Assembly: GCA_029204225.1 (NCBI GenBank)
Contig: CM055093.1
Coordinates: 22,859,912-22,923,911, forward strand
From: Diphasiastrum complanatum
Taxonomy: Eukaryota; Streptophyta; Lycopodiopsida; Lycopodiales; Lycopodiaceae
Length of the DNA stretch: 64,000 nucleotides
Direction of reading: 5' to 3'
The position numbers and the translations under genes are program-made. This document shows, in pieces, positions 38,122 through 51,118 of this stretch (its first letter is position 1; each line of letters starts with the position of its first letter). The notes under the pieces are model-generated. The model was not told where the DNA came from, made no database searches, and saw nothing but the letters and a program-made list of their open reading frames with translations.

Positions 38122-41100
38122 CTAATGAAGAGAGATGAGATGTAGCAGACCCAGCCACCGTCGCCCGTTACAGAATGTTAGGGCCTGAGCACGTTGCAGG
38201 GCAATGGAAATACGTTGTTTGAAAGAAGCCACGAGAATAGAACCTTGACTCTTTGTCGCCTGATGAGAACACATGTGAAGGAAATCCTCAAAGCGTCGAT
38301 GCAAGGTGCCATAAGTCTCAATTGCCAGGGAATGAAAGCATCAGTAGGGTGCCAGTCGAAGTAGGTTTTTTCCTTCTCTTGTGCTGCCACACCTGCCGCT
38401 TCTCCTGGAGTGAAGGCAGAGCGAGGTAGTAGGTTACCATGTGTGGGATCAGCAACAACAACATCTGCCAAAGTACGAAGCCCATTCCGAGAGAGGACAA
38501 TGTCAACACGCCTGCGGGAAGAGTGGGATGCGATAGAAGAAAGGACATGAGACTGCTCTCTGAGGACATGGAATCCTCCATCTCAGGCAATAGCGGCCGT
38601 TTCATCTCTGACAACATCATGCATAGTTGTGTGCTCACTCCCAGAAGGACAACGGAGGAGGTGGATAGCAAGAGCATCAATAGAGTGATCACAAACACAC
38701 CTGCAGAGACCCAAGACGGAAGGATGAGGTAGCCCCAAGCGAAGACGAAGAGCAGTGGTGAAGATGGCTGAAGACGATTGAAAGGAAGGAATAACAAGCC
38801 GAGTTGACAGCCAAGCCCCCACACCTGGACCCGCACAAGAAAGAAGCTGAGCTCGATGCAACGCTGAAGGAGCCTTAGAGAGCATGCTGGAAAGGGTTTG
38901 CTTGTGCACGCGCTCCAAGAGGGTCTCTTACAGGTGATCTAAGTTGAAAGTGAGGAGTTGCTCAAAAGGAGGAAGATGAGCCTGGGTAGAGAGGGGGAGC
39001 AGCTCTCGCGCATCGATGAGGAAGTGCTGAAAAGACTGAGAACCGCTATCCACATGAGCAATGCAATCTGCCAAGAGAGGGTGAAAGCCAGAAAGGAATC
39101 GAGAAGACAAAGCAGGTGCGACAAGAGCCCAGCTCCCAAGAAAAGTTGAAGGTGCAGAAGGAACCATAGACAGAAAATCCACACCTCCACAAGAAATGGG
39201 TAAGTGAGTCTGGTTCCGAGTTGAAAGGGTCTCCATACTATCCAAAGAACCCGGGCCCAAAAGGCGGCCAAAAACATCCATAATGGAGTTGTCAAAGGAA
39301 GAGAGAAGATGCAAAAAGTCCTGAGTAGGGAGGAAAGTCCGCAGCAAATAAAAAAGATACTAGATAAAGCAAGACGTCAAGATGCCAACCTGAGTGTCGC
39401 CCAACCGGGGAAGTAGATCTGAATGAGCAACATCCTCCTGGAGAGCCTCACCAAGAAAAGCAGAGCTAAAGGAAGCAGACCTAAAAAGAACATCCCAGAA
39501 TGTGAATGCCATCCGAAGGAGCAAAGAAACCTTGAGAAGGAACAAAATCCGAAGGAGCAAGAAAACCTTGAGGAGGAACAAAATCCTTGAGAAAGACCGG
39601 TTGGAGACCACACTGAACACTTGCAAGGTTGAATAGGCAAACCAAGAGAAGCCAGCTACTCAAAGAAATGATGAAATGCGAGGAGCACTAGGAGTAGGAC
39701 CAACAATATGAGTGTCATCAACAATCGAAGAAAATAAACAGGTAGAAAAGGCCTCTGTAGAAGCTTGAAGTGCACGGAAATGAGCCAGAGCGAAAAGAGG
39801 ACCACCTAAAGGATCACCTTGACGAGTACCTGTTGCAGACTGGATAGTAGAAAGATCCTCGGAGCGCACACGATGACTATAAAAGAGGGGAGTCTCAGTA
39901 GCATAGAACAACCGCACAAATGGGATAAGTTGAGCCAACTCACCACTAGTCGCGCACAGCTCCCGAAAGATCGCAACTCTAGTAACAGAGTTAAAAGCAT
40001 TGGAAACATCCACTTGGAGAACAACTCAATCGGGATGGAAATCAAGTGTGGCACGCAAACCATGAATGACAGCTTCACAGCCGCCAGGAGTAGAGACGCC
40101 AAACTGATGAGGGGAGAGAAAAGAGATGAAAATCTGTTGAACTGAAAATATATATAGAGCGACTAATAAGACGGAGGAGGACTTTGCCAACAACGATGGG
40201 ACGGATGCCACCCGATGCTTTAGTCATGGCGATCAAACGAGATGTAGACAAAAGATGTGCAATAGAAGAAGGAATGTGACCAGAAGCGATAAAAGAGCAG
40301 ACCTGGAAGAGTTGAACAAAGCCACTAGTAGAGTCCTCAAGAGGAAAGCAATCACGAATGCGTTCATAGACCAAATCAGAGGGACCACCAACAGCAAGAC
40401 GAGAACTACGATGGAAGGCATGAGAGAAAGAATCACAATCAAGCACCAAGTCAATATCAAACACAAAGTCCTCCACAAACAAGAGAAAAATGCCTTCAGA
40501 AGCGGGATGAAGAGCTTGGAGAGCGGCAACAATATCAGCATAATAGGAAGCAGATGTGAGAGGAGCTAAAGCTCGACCTGCACGAGAATACTCACCAACT
40601 TGCCCAAGATGTAGGGTGCAACGAAGGTGACGATGAAGAGGTGGGGCGCCTTGAGGTTGAGAGTCTTGTGAGTTGTGAGTAGCATGAAGCGTTTTTCAGT
40701 CTCCCGATAGAAAGCGATGAAGGCGAGCACGAGTTTCTCTATGACTAGCATTCCCACCCCTCGGAGGGAGGACTAGACATCAAAGGGAAGAAAGAAGAAA
40801 CAAATTCCAAGCCACAATGTCAAAGGGGCCAATAGCCAAGTGATCAAGAGGAAGACGCATAGCGAGTTGAGTTTCGCGATGGAGAGCAAGGAAAATATGA
40901 AAGTAGAGCCTTGGATGAGAGAAGCCCAAGTGAAAAGTGTCGAGGACGTCAAGAGAAGAAATCCAAGAGCAAGCTGAAGTAGAGGGTGAATGGGATGCTG
41001 AGAGAGGAGGGTGATCTTGAGATGAATGAAGCAGCGCAAGACAAGAACGCTAGTGACGGGAAAGACCTCTTCTAGGAGAGAAGAAACGGCCACAAGCATG

Positions 41101-41230
41101 GCAAGGAACCCATTCAGGGGGTTGAGAAGGCAATACAATAAGGGTCGAAGGAGGTTCACAACCAAGCGAGGGGGCAACAATGTCATGGGAACAACTGGTC
41201 GAAGAAGGAACATAGGGTGTTGAGGCAAGT
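38122..41230 (-). mobile_element. Non-LTR (LINE-like) retrotransposon, single ORF, broken
   Basis: Read downward from 41230. A C2H2 finger (CHACGRFFSPRRGLSRH-x-RSC, near 41115-41050) comes first. A linker follows, then reverse-transcriptase blocks ASGGIRPIVVGKVLLRLI (about 40200), HQFGVSTPGGCEAVIHGL, DVSNAFNSVTR (40010) and GTRQGDPLGGPLFAL. Next is SIVDDTHIVGP, where V replaces the usual A/Y before the two catalytic Asp. After 39.4 kb comes a C-terminal region with C-R-C…H-LL-R-C (38640-38720). This is followed by HVLREQS, RRRVDIVL and ADVVVADPT (38590-38440), an arrangement like the zinc knuckle plus PD-(D/E)XK nuclease of R2-type elements. A TGA and at least four frameshifts break it. It ends with a stop near 38122. 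No poly-A tail or target duplication was recognised. Confidence 0.75.
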
Positions 41231-42029
41231 AGCCTGACGCGAATGAGGAGGTGGATTGGGTTTTAGAATATGAATATTTTTGTCACCTATTATAGTTGTA
41301 GGAACATTTGAGATATAGTTTGGAGCATGTTGTGAAGAATTTGTAGTAGCAATTTGTAATTTGCTTTTGGATGCGTGTACGTAGCTATTATGTGCATGTG
41401 GAATCATGTGTCTTTGTTGAATTTTGCATGTGTTATTTCAATGTTATTTTTGTTGAATGTTGCATGGCTTTGTGAAGTATTTGTATCGGCTTTTAAATGT
41501 TTTTTCGACAAATGAAAAATTATTGAAGTTTTTAAATTCGTGTGATAAGTAGGTGCTTGTGTGGTTTTGACGTGTCTTTCGTAAGAAAAGCATTAGAGAA
41601 AAAAATAGGCAAAAAAAACACCCTAATACAAGAAATGACGCCTAGGAGAGAATTTTCAAATAATAAAAAGAGATTAAAATAACATTTTTGTAACTTCTAT
41701 ATGCATCTGCTCATACTATTTTCAATGTAAACTAATCTTTATTGTAGCCACATAAAAAATAATTTGTGCTTAACCAGAGTTCAAACATTTAAGTACTTTC
41801 TTCCCAAATTTTGGAACAAGAAAAAAAAAACATTTACAAATAGTAAAGGTGAGAATTAAAAAATCAGCACCACTTCAAAGATGTGGATGCTACCGTCTCC
41901 AAAGATGTATATTTGTCGGTCCTTATGTCCATCTCTAAAGATGATTTGTTTGCTGCCATTTTTAAATATGGCATTGTTCAGTTTTCATATTATGTTGGAT
42001 CTTATTTTATTCTTTAAAATTTCATATTT
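41231..42029. other. No supported gene
   Basis: A/T-rich spacer. Around 41870-41960 the phrase TC(C/T)AAAGATG recurs three times and may be the decayed start of family B copy 2. Confidence 0.35.
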
Positions 42030-44700
42030 TATTGCATCATGAGTACTATCTATGTTTTTTTTTTTGCTATTATGCCCAAGCTTTTTATTTTCATGTGGAT
42101 CTTGTTGCAGAGTATGGTCTACTTAGGACAAGGAACTCAAAAGAATCAAAATTTCTAGATTCTAAGATGATTCATTATAAGGGGAAAAAACTAAAGCATT
42201 TGGATATATGGTCATTGGAAACATTAAAACATCATGATTTTTATTCGATTACTCAATTGATAATCTATATGTGCCATGAAAAAAGTGATCTTTACTGTGA
42301 GAACTTGAACATATACGGTAATGCATGCTCAATGTAAAGAATATATATTTTGAGAGGAAAAATTGAAGCAAATATCAAGGGAGTATCATGAAACACAAAT
42401 GAACCTGAAAATTTGTTTGGAGGAAAATGAAGTCCTAACCATACGGTTTGAAATACTACAAATTTTTTTCAAAGAGCTTACAAATAGTAATGATGAGATG
42501 AAAGTTGCATTTCAATCCATGAGAATTTCATATTTGTCTCTAGTTAAATTAAATAAGACAAAAAATAATGAAAGAAGACGATTGCCAAAAAAGGATATTT
42601 GTGGTCTTTCATCAAGAGGCGGCCATCGAAAAAGAGGAATTCGTGCATCCAAGTAAAGTGTCTTAGGAGTTTTAGCATTGTGCTAAAATGAATAAAGCGT
42701 TTGCACAAATTTTCTAAACAACTTTTTTCTAACAATGATATTTGTTATGCATATTTGCATTGATTGTTCAAGACCATTTGACAGATGACAATCACATTAG
42801 GAAGTCATTAGATTCTTTTTTTATTTTTAAGTCAACAAAATTAATGTTAAGAACAACAGTAGAACGAGTCCAAAGAACATTATGAACGAGTTTGGAAAAA
42901 TACTGGACAATACTTTAGTTTAAGTTGCATGCGATTTTTATAGTATTAGTAGAGAAGCATATGCTATCATGTTCAAAATGATAAAGAAAGCTTTTGTGCA
43001 AGTAAGTATCAAAAAGTTTCTAATTTCACGACTATTTCATTTGAAAATGAAAAGAAACATGTTGAGCCAAGACATGCAAAACATATCAATGAAGCATATT
43101 GCTCAAAGAGAGGAGAAAATTCAAACAATTTTTTTATTGATATTAATTGATTGTTAAAATTTTTAATAGAAATTTATAGCATTACAAACGAGAAAGTGGT
43201 GGTTCGAAATCTGGATAAATCCGAGATTATTAAGAGACAGAAATAGAGAGTTAGTCTTACAATCTTGAATGAAGCACAATGAAGCACTTTCAAATTCAAC
43301 ACTTAATGAAGATTTCAATTTGAGTGTTCAATCAGAGAATGATATTTGGTGGTTGGCAACTTCTCAGATAAGAATACCATGACATATTGTCATGGATATT
43401 TAGTAAAACATCTTATCTTGCTATCACAAAAAGTCATATGGAGGGAGCTCAACATAGAATGACATTTGGCTGGAGACTTGATTATTTGAATTGTATGATG
43501 GGGCTAACTCAAAGCACCCATATTTGTATTGCATGAAAACAACAAAGGACATGATGAGGAGTATCAATATATCAAGAGATAAAGAAGATACAAACTGGGA
43601 ATCAAAGCTACCGATTCCAATTCATAATGTTTATATTTGTACACTCGATATAGAGGTGCATATAATAGAAAAAATAATATATTTTCATATATTGTTTGCG
43701 TGGAATACCAAACTAGAATCATTTTCAAAGCAAGTCATTTCCAAATCAGAAAAAGTTTTGTTTGAAGCAGGCTTACATAAAAGTCACGTTAAAATCAAGA
43801 AAGACGACAAGCTTTCAGGTAAATAAAAAAAATATTAACCAAGCATTGGAGGATCGAAGGCTCATCGATTTTTATCAAATTATTTTGGAAAAGAATCCAA
43901 AATTCAATACTTGATTTGGAAAGAGAAAAATGTTGCTACTCAAGATTTTAATAAACGAGATTCTACCCAATTACTGAAAGCAAAAAATTTGGAAAAAGCT
44001 TGACAACATGGTGAAATATTTAAAAAAGAAGAAGAAAGTTTCAAATATTGATATGCAAATGATACAAAAAGCAACTATTGAATTTTTGGATGCAGTTCAA
44101 ACTGCATGGGGAGCAGATCACATAACACATCACATAATAAAATTTAATTGTCATATTATTTAAAAAAAATTGTGCTACTAATTTACATTTTGGTGATACT
44201 AGCCTTTGTGAAGTAATCTATGGCCATTAATTCTACCCTGCAAAAGACTAATGATACCTCCTTGCTTTGCATTTTCTCTTTCAAATAGTGGTACCTGATT
44301 TTGATATGCTTGCTTTGAGAATGAAATCTTGGATTGAGAAAGAGAGGTTTTACATTCTTATAGTGTATGAAATGCAACATATATTCAGGCATTATGCAGC
44401 ATTCTTTGCAAGAAATTATGGAAGTCTCAACATACGGTTATCACAAGGAATGGAGAAATCTCATCGACAAGCAAGAGCGACATTTTATAAGAGCACACAA
44501 CATGGTGGAACCATCACAAAAAATAGCTACATTTTACAACTTTTCCAATGGTTTTATAGAAGAGTGCAAATATGTCATAATGCAAAATCATAAAATTATA
44601 AAAAATTTCAAAAAGTGTGCAAATTTATACAAGATGGTAGACAATAGACACACACTATTTTTTTGTATTTCAAAATGTAATATAATACAAATACATTGAT
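42030..44700 (+). pseudogene. Family B copy 2: longer, decayed
   Basis: In order: FHVDLVAEYGLL and IHYKGKKLKHLDIW, then SITQLIIYMCHEKSDLY-CENL (42032-42337). After a stop and frame change come the coiled coil (ICLEENEVLTIRFEILQ) and basic tail KDICGLSSRGGHRKRG (42363-42656). Next are IRKSLDS and FKSTKLMLR, then REAYAIMFKMIKKAF (42950). These blocks match copy 1 at 30800-31700. Beyond copy 1's end the frame continues with RKWWFEIWINPRLLRDRN (43195), NEDFNLSVQSENDIWWLA, 43491-43826 (…HNVYICTLDIEVHIIEK) and possibly 44367-44699. Stops separate most blocks. The gene would have encoded well over 600 residues. I do not recognise it. A copia RNase H fragment lies inside it on the other strand. Confidence 0.45.
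44183..44332 (-). pseudogene. copia RNase H C-terminus, fragment
   Basis: SKHIKIRYHYLKEKMQSKEV followed by YFTKAS matches the end of Ty1/copia RNase H (TKHIEI-x-YHF-x-R-E-K…D-x-FTKAL). No LTR or other part is adjacent, so this is a small inserted scrap. It interrupts the family B pseudogene. Confidence 0.75.
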
Positions 44701-44999
44701 ATCTATGTCTATTTCATTTTAGATGTTTTTTCCAACAAAAGTTGCAACTTAGAGTCAAGAAGTAACTTTATGCTTTCATATGGGCCTAGTAGATGGTATT
44801 TTCACAATTATTGACATCAACATATGCAACATACAATGCAAAATAAGAAGACCTGAGCATGAAATTCATAGGTCCATATCCTAAGATTTTTATAGCATTA
44901 AATTTTAATATGATTCTATGCACCCTTGTAAAATTATGGCCTCCAAAAAAATGAGAAAGTGCTTCAATTGCCATTATCATTGTTTTTCCATGTGGATAA

Positions 45000-46673
45000 A
45001 ACATTGAGTGGGCAACACGTATTTCATAATTCTTGAAGGACTTTCAATGGGAGACGCTTATCTCATGATTCTTGAAAGACTTTAGATAATTGTCGAGTGC
45101 ATGATCTCTCATGAATTCACAACAGAAATTTTATGTCCTCCTTGGCGGATGACAACAAACTCATCAAGATAGATTGTTTCCTATCATAAAGTGAAAATAT
45201 ATTAGTTATCGAAAAACATATGGTCTATAATTATATTAGTTATTTGAGAAAAAATTTGCTCTCTCACATTGGACAAATTGTACTCTACTTTGTCCTCCTC
45301 AATGACTTTCTCATGGTCAATAAAGATGGAGTATAAGCAGTTGGATCTGGAAAACAAATCTGGTTCTGAAATTTTACATACTCCTCCTTAGCAGGTAGAT
45401 TTGCCTCATCCTCCTACATCTTTTCAATAGCCATATTCAAACAATCCTTTCCAAAAACAAAAATTTCATCACTTACATCTACACCTAGTACAAGATCATC
45501 AGCTTCATAGTCAATAAAGTTAGAGTACTCATCAAGAATGCAAAGAGTCTCAGCTTCTACGAACTTGAAGAGATCTGATACGTCAAGGAAGATCAAATAA
45601 GATTCATAAATTATATTATAAGTAGGAAAGGTGACTAGAGTTTTAGAATCAAAATAAAAAAACTAGCAAATGAGAACCAAGAAATAATGTTTTGTTCCGC
45701 GCAGGATAAAAATATGTATAGTCATCGTTATTAACATCCGAATCTTGGAGATAGAGGTCTAAATTTGTAGGCTTGGACTTCCCAAAGGTATCCTCAATCG
45801 AAGTAGTAGCCTCAGAGGCAAAAGAAAAAGATTTCTGACAATTATCAAGAATATTTAAGATAAAATGAATTGAAAACAGACTGAAATTCCAAAAACCTAC
45901 ACTTCTTACTACATAGTTGGCAAGAATCAATAGACTTAAAATCATCATGCAGTTTGGTGAACATTCTATTAAGTTTTGATTTGTACCTATTATTGTCAAG
46001 ATTCACCAAATCTTGTGTTAGAAGATTCTCATGACTATTCCTACATGAATCTTCTAACTTATTCTAGTTACTATAATCGTATGAAGGATATTTGAAAGCT
46101 CTTGTATGTCTTTGCCTTAAGGCCTGCCCCTTCCATAAGGAATGGAGACATCATACCAAGAGCTCTTTTCAAAAATTTGGCGAGTCTACCAACAATCGTG
46201 AGCATTGGTAATCCATCTGAATGATCCCTTGTGGGCTTTGTAAGTACACAGTAAATAAGATAAAGAATCATTACCTAAAAAAATTTTAGGTAGAAAACTA
46301 GTAAGTCTTTTCATTATATATGTCAAGATTTCTATAACAGAGTCTTTTGATCATTAGAAAAGGGGTTAAAGTCAGTATCGTTTAGTCTATCAATAGCTAG
46401 TTTGCGTACGAAGAATCTACACAAGAAGTAGGGATTATGCTGTGCTTTGTCAATACCATTGATGTAGAGATATTTTGTGAGCCAACACGCTTTTTTATAG
46501 TAATCTCATCTAAGTATTCATGCGTGGGCTTTTATCAATTTAAGCCATCCATCATAGAGTTCAGAAGCAACATCACTATTATTAATTATATGATTAAGAC
46601 CTTTCTCTAAGGATTTATGTAAGATTGAGCTTTTGATGATATTACAATCCATAGAAACAATATGTCCAAATCT
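45000..46673 (-). pseudogene. Unidentified decayed coding region
   Basis: Minus-strand frames read coherently in pieces: ELYDGWLKLIKAHA and DYYKKACWLTKYLYINGID (46560-46440), RFFVRKLAIDRLNDTDF, LPKIFLGNDSLSYLLCTYKA and HKGSFRWITNAHDC (46280-46200). These continue, after a frame change, as RLAKFLKRALGMMSPFL (46190-46120), then 45999-45649 and the acidic 45596-45414 (DEYSNFIDYEADDLVLG). The K-x-H-K…FRW-x-TNA block recalls the N-terminal part of some retroelement reverse transcriptases, but no YxDD motif is visible. I do not assign it. It ends at the chromovirus LTR border at 46674. Confidence 0.35.
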
Positions 46674-47235
46674 TGTCATGTGCCAATCTTAGCATTCAAA
46701 CATCTAAACTATTCATTAAAACATCAAATTACAATGGAAATACAAGAAATCAAGAAACTAGTCAAAATTCAAGAAGATAGCTAAATGTAGCAAAACTTCA
46801 CCAAAATATTCAAAGTAAGGTATCATTATTCATGATTATTGATCATTCACAAGATTAAGCCTGAAACTAGAGCATGATCATAACTCTCATGTGATTGTAG
46901 GCACATGAACCATCGATACTATCAAGAAAGCTCTCATAGAGAAGCTCCAAGATCACCAAGAGTTCAAAAATCATAAAAGTAGAATAGCCTCCAAATTAGC
47001 ACGACCTCCTCTATTTATAGTGGGTCTTTAGTGCCTCTAATTAACATTTGGGGCCTTATAACTTTAATTTGGGCCTTACAACCATTATTATGATTCCCAC
47101 CAATACAAAGGTGGCGTGGTTGTTTGCACCTTTTTATTAACAATTTCAATGACTAATTCTAGTCTAGTTTAGTTCCATGGCTATTTTGGTAATTCATTAA
47201 TAAGCTCATGGGCCCATTACATATAGCACATGACA
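46674..47235 (-). mobile_element. Chromovirus 3' LTR, 562 bp
   Basis: The ends are a perfect 10-bp inverted pair: TGTCATGTGC at 46674 and GCACATGACA ending at 47235. On the minus strand a TATA-like TATAAATAG lies near 47020. It directly follows a polypurine tract. The five bases left of it (AATCT) are the expected target duplication, but the partner copy was not found because the element is truncated. Confidence 0.85.
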
Positions 47236-47246
47236 CTCCCCCTACT
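47236..47246 (-). promoter_or_regulatory. Polypurine tract of the chromovirus
   Basis: AGTAGGGGGAG on the minus strand, immediately before the LTR terminus, primes plus-strand synthesis in LTR elements. Confidence 0.8.
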
Positions 47247-47290
47247 TTAAGCATTTTTGCCCTAAAAAATGAAGACCATGTAGTTTTCCG

Positions 47291-50200
47291 TCAAGTGTCA
47301 TGCTCCATAAGACCTCTGGTTGTCTCCAAAGTTGTAGGCCATTTCTTTAGGTAGGAATGATCTTCCCACGTGTTGCCTTTCGGAGGTAATCCTTTCCATT
47401 TGATCAGGTATTGTTGTATTTTCTTCCCATTTCGTAACTCTTTATCTCGGTAGCCCACCACTGCCTCTGGTCCTACTTCCAAATTTCTCTCTTCACTGAT
47501 TGGTGGTAGTTCAATCACTGTTTGAACATTTTTTTCGATATGTTTCTTCAATAGGCTGACATGGAACATGTTATGCATTTTTGTTATGGTTGGTAAGTCC
47601 AGTTCATATGCTAGTTCACCCACCCTTTTGAGGATTTTATATGGCCTATAGAATCATGGAGATAGCTTCTCGCTCCTGGTTTTCTTTAACATTGATTGAC
47701 GATAGGGCTGTAATTGTAAGTACACATAATCCCCTTCGTGGAATTCCCTAAATGATCGAAGTTTGTCCGCATAATATTTCATCTTTTGTTGAGCTTCTCG
47801 CATATGATCCTGATTCGCCTTAAGGATGTTTTGCATTTTATGCAGTTCATCTGCTACTGCTGCCAAAGTTACGTCCGCTAACTCCATGTCAATTGGCATT
47901 GTAGATTCACATCTATACAATGCATAAAACTGTGTCACTCCAATCGACATGTGGGGTATTGAGTTGTAACTGAATTCTGCCTAATGCAACCAATCAATCC
48001 ATTTTGTTTGTTGGTCTGCCACAAAATGTCTCAAGTAACATTCCAACCATTGATTTACCATTTCGGTCTGTCCATCAGTCTTTGGGTGAAATGTAGTGCT
48101 CAAACATAGTTTGGGCTTTAACTTTTCCATCACCTCCTTCCAAAATCGTTTATCAAATCTTGGATCTCTGTCACAGACTATTTCCTTCGTAGTCCATGCA
48201 ATTTAAGAATATTTTTAAGAAATAGTTGTGCCACATGTGCTGCACCATAAGTAGTCTTGTAGGGGATGAAATGGGCATATTTCATCAATCGGTCCACCAC
48301 CACATAAATTCCATTGAATCCTCCCAATGTTGTTGGAAGAGATGGGATGAAATCCATACTAATACTTCCCATCGTTGAGAAGGAACCGATAGTGGTTGTA
48401 ACAACCCAGGTTTCTTCACATGTTCTAATTTATGGATCTGGAAGGAGGTGCATTCCCTAACCAACTTGCAGATATCTTGCTTCATTCCCTGCCATTTGAA
48501 AAGGGCTTTTAACTTTTTGATAGGTCTTTAGTATTCCCAAATGACCAGCACTAGGAGACGAATGTAGTTCATAAAAATTTTGAGGTACCAACTTTGAATT
48601 TGGCACTAGGACTATCCTTTTATTGTCATATACCAAAATTCTGTCTTTAAGCTGGCGACAAGATTGTTCTCCAACTTTGGGATCCGATAAGCTTTCTAGA
48701 ATTTGTGTCACAACTACATCTTTAGTATACTCATCCAAGATGACAGACTTCCAGTCATTTTCCAAAGAAATGAGAGGATTCAGTATGTATTTATCTATCA
48801 TGCAACATAACCCTTGTGAGGCTTGATCTTGTTTTGTGGACATGCAATTCTCCTCTGCATCTTGGAGGACAGTTATATACTCCTCTAAGGATTCACCTGT
48901 ATCACACATTTGCATTCTCCACAACCTTGATAAAGCATCATCAGCTTGGTTTTCCTTGCCCTTGAGATATTCAATAACAAAGTCATATGCTTGAACTTGT
49001 GCCAACCATCTCTTTTGTTTGTCCATAAGCTGCTTCTAACTTAAGAAATACTTAAGGCTATGGTGATCACTTTTTATGAATTTCGACCCATAAAGGTAGT
49101 GTCGCCATTTTTTCAAGGCATGAACTATATAGCTAACATCTCCTTGTCATGTGTAGGATATGACATCTCCTTGTCGGTCAATTTTTGACTCTCATAGGCA
49201 ATCACACCATCCTTTTGACTTAGTATGGCTCCTAATCCACTTCCACTTGCATCAACAGTCTCCTTGAAAGGTAAATTGAAGTCTGGTTGTACCAAAACTG
49301 GAGCATTCACCAAGGCCTCCTTTAATTGATGGAAGCTTCTCTGAGCATCTTTACTCCATTCGAATTTTTCTTTCCGCAACAAATGTGTGAGTGCTATTGC
49401 TATCCTTGAAAAATTGAATATGAATTGTCGATAATAAGATGCAAATCTCAAAAATCCTCTTAAATGTCGCAAAGTTTTATGGCTCTTCCAATTTTTAACC
49501 ACTTCGACCTTACGTTGATCCACCTTAATGCCATCTTTAGTCACCATATGCCCCAAATACTCAAATCTCTTGTTGGGCGAACTCACATTTTGACATCTTG
49601 GCGAACTTCCAGGTGTTGAGCATGTTCTTTTAAGTTCGACTATAAATCAATATGTCATCAAAGAATACCAAGATGAATTTGTACAAGTATGGCCCAAATA
49701 TTCGGTTCATCAATGCTTGGAAGGTAGCTGGTGCATTGGTTAAACCCAAAGGCATAACTTTGAATTGATAATGCCCCATGTCTGTACAAAAAGCAGTCTT
49801 GTGTTGATCCTCCTCGCTTACCTTGATTTGATGATACCCAAAACATAGATCAATATTTGAAAACACTTGTGCTCCTTTTAATCTGTGCACATTCGAAATG
49901 TACCATCTTTTTTTTTTAATAAGAAGAACAAGTGAGGCGAAGGGTGATTTGCTCAGACTAATGAACTCTTGATCAAGTAATTCTTGAACCTGTTTTTGAA
50001 CGTCTTTCCTTTCTAGTTGTGATAACCTATAAGAAGGAATATTGACTAGCTTTGAACCGGGTTCAAGTTCTATGACATGGTCCACCAATCTGGATGGAGG
50101 ATCCCCTTTTGGTAATGTGTTTGGAAACACATCTTTATACTTGTCTAAAACTTGTGGTATCCTTGTATATATAGGCTTTGCATCGACTTCTTTAATTTTA

Positions 50201-51117
50201 CCCTCTTCCATTTCTTGTTTCAATAGGAACATATCTACATGCTTTCGAGATATGTGTCGAGCTTGTGCGTTAGTAATTAGGCCTAAATAGGAACCTGATT
50301 TTTCTTTCCTGCAGCTATGAATTTCAAAAGTTTTCCCTTACTGTGCGAAATGCATTGTTCCCTGATCAAAATTAAAGGTAACGTTGCCCAACGTCTGTAA
50401 CCACTCAACACCAAGTATCATGATCTTGGATTCTGTTGTGATTCTATCACAATTGATAAAACTTCCATCAGCAATCTGTACTCTCAATGGCTTCGCAATC
50501 TTCACAGTAGCTATATTACAACTTCTGATTGAACGACTATTGAAAAAGTTATGCATGCTTCCACTATCAACTAAAATATAGATCTCTCTACCATTAATTT
50601 TTGCTTTAATACAGAAAGTCTTAGTAGAATGAGAACCATTAAATGTGTTTAAGTGCATGAACATGAGTGATGCATCCATGTCCTTCCTATCGACGCATTT
50701 ATGTCATTTCTCGTTATCAATTTGCAACTCTTCATCATCAATTGAGTCACATTGACGTTCTTGCAGCATTTGAATGTCATCTTCACTCATTAAATTTTCA
50801 ACTTCCTCTTCGCCTGATTGATTTTTCTCATTGGGATTTCCACTCATGGTCGTTAATCGAATCTCTTATTTATGAAATTTACATACCTTCCAATGATCCT
50901 TGTCATATTTTTCCTGGCATATGAAGCAAAGCCCCAATGCTCTAAGTTTTCTCTCTTGGTCGTCCGATAGTCTCTGAACAGGTCTTGGCTTTTGATTGCC
51001 CGTCATTGTAGATACTGTTCCCTTCCCAACAACTTTAATTCCCAGTTTATCGCCAACTTTGACTGTTGGATAATGCACAATAGTACCCTTGTACAAACCG
51101 TTTTTCAGGATCCACAT
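47291..51117 (-). pseudogene. Ty3/gypsy chromovirus gag-pol, 5' truncated
   Basis: Domains in order on the minus strand: the end of gag with a variant knuckle CFICQEKYDKDHWKVC (51000-50880), then protease ILVDSGSMHNFF (50590). Reverse transcriptase (50232-49630) has [14 protein letters not shown] and FFDDILIYS. The connection/RNase H part (49586-49000) ends ENQADDALSRL, and the HHCC-type segment SPSAGHLGILKTYQK lies near 48560. The integrase core has ISMDFIPSLP, VVVDRLMKYAHF and FHPKTDGQTE (48372-48060). The chromodomain near the end (QQYLIKWKGLPPKGNTWEDH) is at 47400. Part of the reverse-transcriptase palm is deleted ([14 protein letters not shown] joins distant blocks) and five or more frameshifts are present. 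Gag is cut at about 51117. Confidence 0.92.
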
Positions 51118-51118
51118 T

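Noticed and set aside
38318-38836. Leu-rich 172-codon frame resembling a membrane protein inside the non-LTR element
   Set aside because: It is a shadow of the true frame, which carries the HTTMHDVVRDE and RRRVDIVL motifs in the same sense.
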